Source: Natronolimnobius baerhuensis (GTDB lineage Archaea; Halobacteriota; Halobacteria; Halobacteriales; Natrialbaceae). From it: a DNA stretch of 64,000 nt. A model generated the notes under the pieces. It had not been told where the DNA came from, searched no databases, and saw only the letters and a list, made by a program, of their open reading frames with translations. Below, piece after piece: positions 55,809 through 63,502 of the stretch. The DNA lies in the NCBI RefSeq assembly GCF_002177135.1, contig NZ_MWPH01000002.1, forward strand, positions 124,001-188,000. The letters run 5' to 3'. A program made the translations under genes and the position numbers. Positions within the stretch are counted from its first letter, which is position 1. The number at the start of each line of letters is the position of its first letter.

Positions 55809-58064
55809 CTACTCATCCTGTGCGTCGACGACAGCCACGCCCGCGAGGTTCACAATGTCTTTGACCTCGTCGCCTCGCTGGAGGACGTGAACCGGCTTGT
55901 CCATCCCGACCAGCATCGGGCCGATGGCATCTGCGCCGCCGAGGCGCTGGAGCAGTTTGTAGCCGATGTTGCCCGACTCGAGGTTCGGGAAGACGAGTAC
56001 GTTCGCGGGCTCCTCGAGTTCCGAGAAGCCGTAGGTGCCCTCGAGAATGTCCTCGACGACGGCGGTGTCGGCCTGCATTTCGCCGTCGACGGGGAAGTCG
56101 ACATCTGGGTCGTTCTGAAGTTGCTGCGCAGCACGGCGGGGTTTGCGCGTGGCTTCGTTGTCGACGCTGCCGAAGTTCGAGTACGACAACAGGGCCGCGC
56201 GCGGTTCGATGTTGAACCGCCGGGCGAGGTCACCGGTCTGTCTGGTGACTTCGGCGAGGACGTCCTCGTCGGGGTTCTGATTGACCGTCGCGTCGGCAAT
56301 GAAGATGACGCGGTTCTTGAACGTCAGCATGTAGACCCCGGCCGCGTAGTCGACGTCGTCTGCGGTGCCGATGACCTGCAGCGGCGGACGCAGCGCGGAG
56401 GGATAGTGATGGGAGAGGCCAGTCAACATCGCGTCGGCATCGCCCTGTTCGACCATCACGCTGCCGAAGTAATTCGAGTCGCCACGGATCAGTTCGCCGG
56501 CTTCGCTTCGCGTAATTCCCTTGCGGGAGCGAAGTTCGTGGAGGCGCTCGGCGTAGGCCTCGTAGTCGCCAGCCGACGGGTCAGCGACCTGTGGCTCGTA
56601 GTCCAGTCCGAGGTTCGCCGCACTCTGGCGAATCTCGCTCTCGTCGCCGATCAAAATCGGGGCAGCGATGCCCTGTTCCTGGATCTGGTAGGCCGCGCGG
56701 ATCATCTTCTCGTTCTCGCCTTCGGCCAGCGCGACCGTCTTGGGGTCGCTCTTTGCCTTGTTGAGGACGACACGCATCATCTCACGGGACTTGCCGAGGC
56801 GGGCCTCGAGTTCCTCCTCGTACTCCTCGAGGTCCATGTCGACGCGTGCGGCACCGGATTCCATCGCGGCTTCGGCGACGGCCGGTGCAACACGGAAGAG
56901 GACGCGCGGGTCGACGGGTTTCGGGATGATGTAGTCAGGGCCGAACTGGAGTGGGTCGTCGCCGTAGGCTTTGACGACTGCGTCGGGCACGTCTTCGCGA
57001 GAGAGTTCCGCGAGTGCTTCGGCGCAGGCAACTTTCATCGCCTCGTTGATCTCGGTTGCGCGAACGTCGAGTGCGCCACGGAAGATGAAGGGGAAGCCGA
57101 GGACGTTGTTGACCTGATTCGGGTAATCCGAGCGGCCGGTCGCCATGATGACGGTGTCGTCGCGGGCGTCTTTGGCGTCCTCGTAGCCGATCTCCGGATC
57201 GGGATTTGCCATCGCGAAGATGATCGGATCGTCGCCCATCAAGCGCACCATCTCCTGGGAGACGATGCCACCGGCAGAGAGGCCGACGAAGACGTCCGCG
57301 CCCTCCATTGCGTCGGCGAGGTCGCCCTCGGGCAGGTCTCGAGCGAACTGCTCTTTGTACTCGTTGACGTCGCCATTTGCAGCGCGCTCGTCGGTGATAA
57401 TCCCCGTCGAGTCACACATCGTGATGTTTTCTTTCTTGACGCCAAGCGAGACGTAGAATCGGGCCGAGGCAATTGCACTCGCACCAGCACCGGAGAAGAC
57501 GACCTCGAGATCCGCAAGGTCCTTGTCAGCGATGTCGGCAGCGTTGATGAGCGCCGCACCGGAGATGATCGCGGTTCCGTGCTGGTCGTCATGGAAGACC
57601 GGAATATCCGCTTCCTCACGCAGACGCTCTTCGATGGTGAAACACTCCGGCGCTTTGATATCCTCGAGATTGATGCCGCCGAAGGTTGGCTCCATCATTT
57701 TGACGGCGTCGACGATTTTGTGTGGGTCTTCCTCGTCGAGTTCCACGTCGAAAACGTCAATGTCAGCAAACCGCTTGAACAGGACGCCTTTCCCCTCCAT
57801 GACGGGTTTGGATGCCTGTGCGCCGATATCACCGAGGCCGAGCACTGCAGAGCCGTTCGAGACGACGCCGACGAGATTGCCCTTTGCCGTGTACGTGTAG
57901 GCGTCGCGTTCGTCTGCGTCGATCTCGAGACACGGTGCGGCGACACCGGGCGAGTACGCAAGCGAGAGGTCGCGCTGCGTGTTCGTCGGTTTCGTCGTCG
58001 AAATCTCGAGTTTCCCCGGTGGATCGGTGCGATGATAGTCGAGTGAATCCTCGTCGAGTCCCAT
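55809..58064 (-). CDS. maeB: NADP malic enzyme with phosphotransacetylase-like domain
   Basis: 751 aa. The N-terminal ~430 residues are malic enzyme ([42 protein letters not shown] for NAD(P)), converting malate to pyruvate and CO2. The C-terminal ~320 residues are a phosphotransacetylase-like domain ([26 protein letters not shown]), which in the family is regulatory and binds acetyl-CoA. The start at 58064 ([12 protein letters not shown]) is supported by a TATA box 28 bases upstream (58087-58096); a longer frame is not homologous. Divergent from coaD. Confidence 0.94.
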   Translation of the reverse strand: MGLDEDSLDYHRTDPPGKLEISTTKPTNTQRDLSLAYSPGVAAPCLEIDADERDAYTYTAKGNLVGVVSNGSAVLGLGDIGAQASKPVMEGKGVLFKRFADIDVFDVELDEEDPHKIVDAVKMMEPTFGGINLEDIKAPECFTIEERLREEADIPVFHDDQHGTAIISGAALINAADIADKDLADLEVVFSGAGASAIASARFYVSLGVKKENITMCDSTGIITDERAANGDVNEYKEQFARDLPEGDLADAMEGADVFVGLSAGGIVSQEMVRLMGDDPIIFAMANPDPEIGYEDAKDARDDTVIMATGRSDYPNQVNNVLGFPFIFRGALDVRATEINEAMKVACAEALAELSREDVPDAVVKAYGDDPLQFGPDYIIPKPVDPRVLFRVAPAVAEAAMESGAARVDMDLEEYEEELEARLGKSREMMRVVLNKAKSDPKTVALAEGENEKMIRAAYQIQEQGIAAPILIGDESEIRQSAANLGLDYEPQVADPSAGDYEAYAERLHELRSRKGITRSEAGELIRGDSNYFGSVMVEQGDADAMLTGLSHHYPSALRPPLQVIGTADDVDYAAGVYMLTFKNRVIFIADATVNQNPDEDVLAEVTRQTGDLARRFNIEPRAALLSYSNFGSVDNEATRKPRRAAQQLQNDPDVDFPVDGEMQADTAVVEDILEGTYGFSELEEPANVLVFPNLESGNIGYKLLQRLGGADAIGPMLVGMDKPVHVLQRGDEVKDIVNLAGVAVVDAQDE

Positions 58065-58086
58065 ACCCGTGACACTGTATCCGACC

Positions 58087-58096
58087 ACTAAAAACA
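58087..58096 (-). promoter_or_regulatory. TATA box of malic enzyme gene
   Basis: Minus-strand TGTTTTTAGT centred about 28 bases before the start at 58064. Confidence 0.5.
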
Positions 58097-58180
58097 ATGC
58101 GAAAGGGGCATTCGACAGCTGTCGAAATAAATTGGGTGCGTATGGCGGTGGCCAGCGTGGACTGTCCGGCGAGGCGACCC

Positions 58181-58189
58181 TTTTATACG
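58181..58189 (+). promoter_or_regulatory. TATA box of coaD
   Basis: TTTTATACG centred about 27 bases before the ATG at 58212, within the 147-base divergent promoter region shared with the malic-enzyme gene. Confidence 0.55.
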
Positions 58190-58211
58190 CACCGCGCCAG
58201 TCAGCACGGGT

Positions 58212-58694
58212 ATGGACGTCGCGCTTGGTGGGACGTTCGACCCTGTTCACGACGGCCATCGACGGCTGTTCGAGCGGGCGTTCGAACTCGGAGACGTAAC
58301 TGTCGGATTGACGAGTGACGACCTCGCACCGAAGACGCGCCACGTCGAACGCCACGTTCGGTCGTACGACACGCGCAAGGCCGCCCTCGCCGACGAACTC
58401 GAGGCGCTCGCCGCCAGTCAGAACCGCGAGTTCGAGATCCGGCCGCTCGAGGAGCCAACGGGCATCGCGACCGAACCGCAGTTCGACTATCTGGTGGTCT
58501 CGCCGGAAACTCGTGATGGCGGCGAGCGAATCAACGAGATCCGTCGCGAACGCGGCCACGACCCGCTCGAGGTCATTGTCGTCCCCCACGTCGAAGCCGA
58601 CGATGGCGATATCATCTCGAGTACGCGGATCGTCAACGACGAAATCGACGAGCACGGAAACGTTCTCGAGAGTAACACGGATAGTCGAGACTGA
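58212..58694 (+). CDS. coaD: Phosphopantetheine adenylyltransferase
   Basis: 160 aa archaeal/eukaryotic-type PPAT, which adenylates 4'-phosphopantetheine in CoA synthesis. The nucleotidyltransferase motif GGTFDPVHDGHRRLF is at the N-terminus and the second ATP motif ISSTRIVNDEI near the C-terminus. An acidic tail closes it. panB of the same pathway is elsewhere in the window. Confidence 0.94.
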   Translation: MDVALGGTFDPVHDGHRRLFERAFELGDVTVGLTSDDLAPKTRHVERHVRSYDTRKAALADELEALAASQNREFEIRPLEEPTGIATEPQFDYLVVSPETRDGGERINEIRRERGHDPLEVIVVPHVEADDGDIISSTRIVNDEIDEHGNVLESNTDSRD

Positions 58695-58765
58695 TCGGTG
58701 CCCCATCGTCTCGCCAGAGCTATCGAATCAGTTCCTTTTTACGGGCAGACGGGGAATCTCACGCT

Positions 58766-58975
58766 ATGAGCTTCGAGAAAGACGACCAGGTCGTTCTGAA
58801 CGACGAGCACAGCGAGTTCGACGGCGAAATCGGTACCATCACCCAGACGATGGAGTCGATGTTCGGCGACACCACCTACACCGTTAGCTTTGAGGACGGC
58901 CAAGAGACCGGCGTTCCCGAAAGCGACCTCGAGGAAGCCGACGAGGACGCAGACGCTGACGAAGACGACGAATAA
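58766..58975 (+). CDS. Small acidic beta-barrel protein
   Basis: 69 aa. About 50 residues with an SH3/KOW-like pattern (KDDQVVLNDEHSEFDGEIGTITQ...YTVSFEDGQETGVPESDLEE) and an acidic tail. It may be a nucleic-acid- or protein-binding module; no family is named with confidence. It lies 47 bases before the RNA-binding gene on the same strand. Confidence 0.65.
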   Translation: MSFEKDDQVVLNDEHSEFDGEIGTITQTMESMFGDTTYTVSFEDGQETGVPESDLEEADEDADADEDDE

Positions 58976-59022
58976 CCGCCAGAGCACGGCCACTGTGGCC
59001 ACCGGATACTACAGACCAGCAG

Positions 59023-59481
59023 ATGCCCCAGATTCCGCTTCACTACGTCGATTTACGAACGTTCTGCTACGCCACCGAGGATGAAAAGCGCGTCGAGGAG
59101 GCGCTTCGAACCTTCCTTCCCGGGAGCGATGACGACGAACGCGACCCATTCGAAATCGAACGCGTCGAAAGCGACGGCCACTACGGTGACCGGATTCTCG
59201 TCCTTTCTGCACGCGTTGAGAACGCCAACGACATTCGGCACGTCCTCTCGAGACTGGCCGATCTCGAGTCGTTCGACACGCTGATCGACGAACTCGACGA
59301 GCGCGTCACCGAAAACACCGAACTCTTTTTGCGCCTCGACAAGCAGGCTGCCTTCGGCGGCGACGTCAAACTGGGCGACGGCATCACCTTCCGCGGCAAG
59401 GTCGAAGCCTACCCCGCCAAAAAGGAGAAAGCAGTCGACAACGCCGAGGAAGTCTTAGAGCGCTTGCGCAACGACGAGTGA
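59023..59481 (+). CDS. Predicted exosome-associated RNA-binding protein
   Basis: 152 aa of the archaeal COG1325 type: IPLHYVDLRTFCYATEDEKRVEEALRTFLP at the start and LRLDKQAAFGGDVKLGDGITFRGKVEAYP in the second half, alpha-beta with conserved basic turns. Members are predicted exosome subunits or RNA-binding partners of L5/S17-like fold. A palindromic repeat (family 2 copy C) begins right after its stop. Confidence 0.8.
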   Translation: MPQIPLHYVDLRTFCYATEDEKRVEEALRTFLPGSDDDERDPFEIERVESDGHYGDRILVLSARVENANDIRHVLSRLADLESFDTLIDELDERVTENTELFLRLDKQAAFGGDVKLGDGITFRGKVEAYPAKKEKAVDNAEEVLERLRNDE

Positions 59482-59570
59482 GACGGGTTCCTGTCCGTCA
59501 GTACCGGCGCACCCGCGACCCGGGCGGCGGGTACGCCAGTCAATCGGTACAGCAATCTGTCTGAGCAAGC
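59482..59570. repeat. Dispersed palindrome family 2, copy C
   Basis: Begins at the base after the RNA-binding gene's stop. The hairpin GGCGCACCCGC (59506-59516) with GCGGGTACGCC (59527-59537) has one mismatch and a 10-base loop; flanks CGGTACAGCA and CTGTCTGAG match copy A and copy B. On the minus strand it reads very much like copy A, including TGTACCGATTG and GGTCGCGGGTGC. Confidence 0.7.
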
Positions 59571-59583
59571 GCTGTCGAGCCAG

Positions 59584-59684
59584 TTAGGGATTATCGTAGC
59601 CAACCGGAGGGTTCGAAGTATGGTCAGTAGCGACGTTTCTCGGTTTGTCGTTAGGAAACTATGAACTCCTACGATAATCCCTAA
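59584..59684. mobile_element. MITE-like element with 16-bp terminal inverted repeats
   Basis: TTAGGGATTATCGTAG (59584-59599) is exactly reverse-complemented at 59669-59684, enclosing 69 non-coding bases; the whole unit is 101 bp. If the terminus is taken one base inside, a 3-bp direct repeat AGT flanks it (59582-59584 and 59684-59686), which could be a target duplication. It is too short to code for a transposase. It sits upstream of the band-7 gene next to palindrome copy C. Confidence 0.65.
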
Positions 59685-59777
59685 GTGTTGAGACTCGAAT
59701 CGTCACAGTCTCGTTTCTGCCCGTTCCCTACGTCGTTTCGGCCAAGAGTTATTCGGCTAGAACCCATAGTTTGCATA

Positions 59778-60935
59778 ATGGTATCATATTTCGATGCACT
59801 CACGCCGTTGCAACTCCAACTCGAGGACCCACTCCTCCTCGTGGGGGCGCTCGCACTCGTTCTCGTCGTCGTCACCGTCTGGTCGATGGTGGAAATCGTC
59901 GACGCCTACGAGCGAAGCGCACTCACGGTCTTCGGTGAGTACCGAAAACTGCTCGAGCCCGGCCTCAACATCGTCCCGCCGTTCGTCTCGCGGATTTACG
60001 CATTCGACATGCGAACACAGACGATTGACGTGCCGAGTCAGGAAGCGATTACGCGCGACAACTCGCCCGTCACCGCCGACGCTGTCGTCTACATCCGCGT
60101 GATGAACGCCAAACGGGCGTTTCTCGAGGTCGACGACTACGAACGCGCTGTCTCGAATCTCTCACAGACGACGCTGCGGGCAGTTATCGGTGACATGGAA
60201 CTTGATGACACCCTCAGCCGGCGAGAGATGATCAACGAGCGGATCCGCCAAGAACTCGACGAACCCACCGACGAGTGGGGGATCCGCGTCGAAAGCGTCG
60301 AAGTTCGGGAGGTCACGCCCTCGCGCGACGTCAAAGGCGCAATGGAGCAACAGACCTCCGCAGAGCGCAAACGCCGTGCCATGATTCTCGAGGCACAGGG
60401 TGAACGCCGCAGTGCCGTCGAGAAGGCAGAAGGTAACAAGCAGTCCGAGATCATTCGTGCACAAGGTGAAAAGCAGAGTCAGATCCTCGAAGCACAGGGT
60501 GACTCGATTTCGACCGTGCTACGAGCAAAATCCGCCGAGTCGATGGGCGAACGCGCGATCATCGATCAGGGGATGGAAACGCTCGAAGAGATCGGCCAGA
60601 GCGACTCGACGACGTTCGTCATGCCCCAGGAACTCACCTCGATGGTCGGCCGCTACGGGAAGCACCTCTCCGGCAGTGACGTCAAAGACGACGGCGACTC
60701 CCTCGAGAGTCTGGACTTTGACGACGAAACGCGCGAACTGATCGGTCTCGACGACATCGCGGAGATCATCGGCGAAATCGAGGACGCCGAGATGGACATC
60801 GAGGCGATGGAACAGGAAGCCCAGGCAATCAAGGAAGGCGAGGACATGCCCGCAGAGGAAACGGGTGAGACGATTGACGTTGCGGAGACGAGACAGGGAG
60901 CGACGGATACCGACGGCGGAACGGACCAGAACTGA
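59778..60935 (+). CDS. SPFH/band-7 (stomatin-like) membrane protein
   Basis: 385 aa. One N-terminal transmembrane helix (LLLVGALALVLVVVTVWSMV), the SPFH domain (EIVDAYERSALTVFGEYRKLLEPGLN...) to about residue 190, a long Ala/Glu/Gln coiled coil (RRAMILEAQGERRSAVEKAEGNKQ) and an acidic tail of about 80 residues. Such proteins form oligomeric scaffolds and often work with NfeD proteases; no nfeD gene is adjacent. The start at 59778 has a TATA-like AGTTATTCG at 59747-59755. Confidence 0.9.
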   Translation: MVSYFDALTPLQLQLEDPLLLVGALALVLVVVTVWSMVEIVDAYERSALTVFGEYRKLLEPGLNIVPPFVSRIYAFDMRTQTIDVPSQEAITRDNSPVTADAVVYIRVMNAKRAFLEVDDYERAVSNLSQTTLRAVIGDMELDDTLSRREMINERIRQELDEPTDEWGIRVESVEVREVTPSRDVKGAMEQQTSAERKRRAMILEAQGERRSAVEKAEGNKQSEIIRAQGEKQSQILEAQGDSISTVLRAKSAESMGERAIIDQGMETLEEIGQSDSTTFVMPQELTSMVGRYGKHLSGSDVKDDGDSLESLDFDDETRELIGLDDIAEIIGEIEDAEMDIEAMEQEAQAIKEGEDMPAEETGETIDVAETRQGATDTDGGTDQN

Positions 60936-61011
60936 GACGGTCTGTGTACCGATGGACCGGTGCAACCACGACCGTTCTGCAGTTGCACCGGCATGACGTA
61001 CACGAGTCTGT
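60936..61011. repeat. Dispersed palindrome family 2, copy B
   Basis: Starts directly after the band-7 stop codon. CCGGTGCAAC (60957-60966) pairs perfectly with GTTGCACCGG (60982-60991); the 15-base loop contains CGACCGTTCT, also in the loop of copy A. Outer arms (GTGTACCG and CGTACAC) extend the palindrome. It may act as terminator of the band-7 gene. Confidence 0.7.
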
Positions 61012-61055
61012 TTGACGCCCGACTCGAGGGCGCTGTTCGCCACTGCGAACATGGC

Positions 61056-61063
61056 GTTTTTAC
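61056..61063 (+). promoter_or_regulatory. Possible TATA box of the ycaO-like gene
   Basis: GTTTTTAC about 26 bases before the ATG at 61086; it suggests the gene has its own promoter and is not only read through from the band-7 gene. Confidence 0.4.
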
Positions 61064-61085
61064 TCACAGACAGTAACAGTCAGGT

Positions 61086-62840
61086 ATGGACGTACATCTT
61101 GTCGGCGACGATCCAGTGTATGAAACCGTCGCCACTGCGCTCGAGGATGTCGATATCGGTGTCGTTGATGCCGAACCCGCAGAGTTGACCGACGCGCGAT
61201 TTGGTGTTGTCAGCGACGTAGCCGGTTCGGAGACATTCCTACGGGCAAATGAGGCCGCTCGAGCGGGCGGAACACCATGGGTCGCCGTCGAAATCGGTGG
61301 TGTTGGGGGCCACCCCCTTCCAGGCGTCGACGCCGCCATCTCAGGTTTTGCCGCCGGTGCTGGCGCGGGCTGTTTCGAGTGTCTTCGCACGCGCGTTGGG
61401 TCGACGACTGACGAGACTGCTGCAAAACCAAGCGCAGACCGCAGCACGGCCCGACTCGCCGGCGCGCTTGCAGGCCGAGAGTGCGTTCGCGTCTTCGAAG
61501 GTGCCGACGACTCGATTATCGGCCGTGTCGTCGAACTACCACATAATCGCCGCCGGTTTCTGCCCGTCCCCGGTTGTGACTGCGATGGGGACGAACGGGA
61601 CCGCAGACTTGAGCGTGATGACGAGTCGCTTGCCCTCGATGCCGCGGTTGAACACGCCGAAGCGGCAATCGACGACCGGGTTGGAATCGTCACAAGCATC
61701 GGCGAAATCCACTCGTTTCCGGTGCCGTACTATCTGGCCCGGAGTGCGAACACGAGCGGGTTCAGCGACGCGACCGCGCCGACAGAGGCCGCCGGCGTCG
61801 CCGATGACTGGAACGCCGCACTGATGAAAGGCGTCGGCGAGAGTCTCGAGCGCTACTGTGCCGGTGTCTACCGCGAGTCGGAGTTTGTTCACGCACGCGA
61901 AGGTGACCTCGAGAATCCGGTCTCACCCGCTGACTTCGTCCGACCTGCCGATGCCGAGTACGATCCGAAAAGCGAGTATCCCTGGGTCCCTGGCGAGAAT
62001 CTCGCCACCGGAGAAGCGGTTCACCTTCCTGCCGCGGCCGTCCAGTTTCCCCAGCCCGGCCCGTCGCTGGTGCCCGCGATTACGACCGGCCTCGGCCTCG
62101 GTTCGTCGACCGTCGACGCGCTCATCTCAGGGCTAACAGAAGTCATCGAACGCGATGCGACGATGCTCGCCTGGTACTCGTCTTTTGAGCCGCTCGAATT
62201 GACAGTCGAGAACGAGCGATTCGACGTTCTCGAGCGCCGGGCGCGAAGCGAAGGGCTGTCGGTGACGCCGCTGCTGGTCACCCAGGACGTAGACGTCCCG
62301 GTCGTCGCCGTCGCCGTCCATCGTGACCCTGCAGGGGGGGCTGTCGACCCTGACAGCTCGGAGTGGCCCGCGTTTGCAGCCGGCTCCGCAGCAGGGCTGG
62401 ATGCCACGGAGGCCGCGAGTTCGGCGCTCGAGGAGGCACTCCAGAACTGGATGGAACTGCGTGATATCGGTGCGGCAAACGCAGCCAACCAATCGGGTTC
62501 GATTGGAGAGTATGCAATGTTCCCGGACACCGTTCAGGAATTCGTCGATGTCGATGGAACGGTTCCCGCAGCGAGTGTCGGCCCGGATGGTGAGGTGACA
62601 GGTCAGGACGCACTCGAGGCACTTCTCGAGCGGGTAACGGACGCAGGACTGACGCCGTCTGCAGCGCGGATAACGACGCGGGACGTCTCTGCTATCGGGT
62701 TCGAAGCGGTTCGCGTCGTCATCCCCGAGGCACAGCCGCTGTTTACCGGCGAGCCGTTCTTCGGCGAACGAGCTGAGACCGTCCCGGACGAGTTAGGCTT
62801 CGAGCCGCGACTCGAGCGTGCGTTCCATCCGTATCCGTAA
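61086..62840 (+). CDS. E1-like / YcaO fusion (cyclodehydratase-like)
   Basis: 584 aa. Residues 1-180 start like a Rossmann/E1-like fold (VHLVGDDPVYETVATALEDV) and hold two Cys pairs, C96-x2-C99 and C164-x-C166, which could bind zinc as in the C-domain of azoline-forming (TOMM) enzymes. Residues about 200-584 are YcaO, with ATP-site glutamates in VGESLERYCAG (around 251-260) and GLTEVIERDA. The protein ends FHPYP, a proline-containing C-terminus as in cyclodehydratases. YcaO enzymes activate amides with ATP to make thiazoline/oxazoline or thioamide groups. No precursor peptide, dehydrogenase or exporter gene is nearby. A run of seven G at 62333-62340 is inside the gene. Confidence 0.82.
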   Translation: MDVHLVGDDPVYETVATALEDVDIGVVDAEPAELTDARFGVVSDVAGSETFLRANEAARAGGTPWVAVEIGGVGGHPLPGVDAAISGFAAGAGAGCFECLRTRVGSTTDETAAKPSADRSTARLAGALAGRECVRVFEGADDSIIGRVVELPHNRRRFLPVPGCDCDGDERDRRLERDDESLALDAAVEHAEAAIDDRVGIVTSIGEIHSFPVPYYLARSANTSGFSDATAPTEAAGVADDWNAALMKGVGESLERYCAGVYRESEFVHAREGDLENPVSPADFVRPADAEYDPKSEYPWVPGENLATGEAVHLPAAAVQFPQPGPSLVPAITTGLGLGSSTVDALISGLTEVIERDATMLAWYSSFEPLELTVENERFDVLERRARSEGLSVTPLLVTQDVDVPVVAVAVHRDPAGGAVDPDSSEWPAFAAGSAAGLDATEAASSALEEALQNWMELRDIGAANAANQSGSIGEYAMFPDTVQEFVDVDGTVPAASVGPDGEVTGQDALEALLERVTDAGLTPSAARITTRDVSAIGFEAVRVVIPEAQPLFTGEPFFGERAETVPDELGFEPRLERAFHPYP

Positions 62841-62868
62841 CTGATCACCGGCAATCAATTGAGTTGGG

Positions 62869-63366
62869 CTAGTCGGACTCGCTGTGTTCGTCCTCGGTGT
62901 CCGTCTCGCCGTTCTCGTCGAGATCCGTCGCGTTAGCCTCGATTTCGCCGTCGTCGCCATCGTATACCTCGACGTCGTCGCTCTGTCGGACCTCGACGAC
63001 GAGATCGTCATCGCGGATATACACCACTATGAGTTCCGTTTCGTCGGTGATAGACACGGCTCGAGCAATCGAATTGTCGGTGTCTCGCTCGTATTTGACA
63101 ACCTGTAGATTCTGGTTCGTCCGTTCGAGATTCGGGGCCACAATACTCTCTTCTGGCGTGACCGCATAGCTCTCGTCGTACGTTTCGCGTCCAGTCTCGT
63201 CTTCTCGAGCCTGCAGTTGGAGGTTGTACGCGTCCTCGGCCTCGCTGTAGATCTCGAGTGGGACGATTCCTTGCAGACCGAAATGTTCCTGGACCCCCTC
63301 GAGACAGCCTGCAAGTCCAGCCATTCCGAGTGCACCTGCGGACTGCAGTACGCTGCGGCGATTCAC
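62869..63366 (-). CDS. Tat lipoprotein of unknown function
   Basis: 165 aa. Signal MNRRSVLQSAGALGMAGLAGC with twin arginine and lipobox cysteine near residue 21. The mature domain is beta-rich (ESYAVTPEESIVAPNLERTNQNLQVVKYER...ELIVVYIRDDDLVVEVRQ) and ends in an acidic tail. This general plan occurs in several haloarchaeal lipoproteins of unknown role. It converges on the ycaO-like gene (28 bases) and is divergent from the kinase-like gene. Confidence 0.75.
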   Translation of the reverse strand: MNRRSVLQSAGALGMAGLAGCLEGVQEHFGLQGIVPLEIYSEAEDAYNLQLQAREDETGRETYDESYAVTPEESIVAPNLERTNQNLQVVKYERDTDNSIARAVSITDETELIVVYIRDDDLVVEVRQSDDVEVYDGDDGEIEANATDLDENGETDTEDEHSESD

Positions 63367-63502
63367 ACTGGTGAGTCGGCACTGAACAACTGTATGCGTT
63401 TCTCTTTGCTGCGTTCACACCGGAGTGCCCATCGATGCGATGGTCTTCCCACCTCATGGCTGGAGTCGGATTGCTTTTCAGATCTCCTGTTGTTGGATAC
63501 AT

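Noticed and set aside
55887..58046. 719-codon plus-strand frame opposite the malic enzyme gene
   Set aside because: Same antisense artefact; no start signals and Val/Asp-rich composition of a mirrored frame.
59605..59625. GGTTCGAAG resembling a tRNA T-loop
   Set aside because: No acceptor, D or anticodon stems can be drawn around it; it lies in the MITE-like element.
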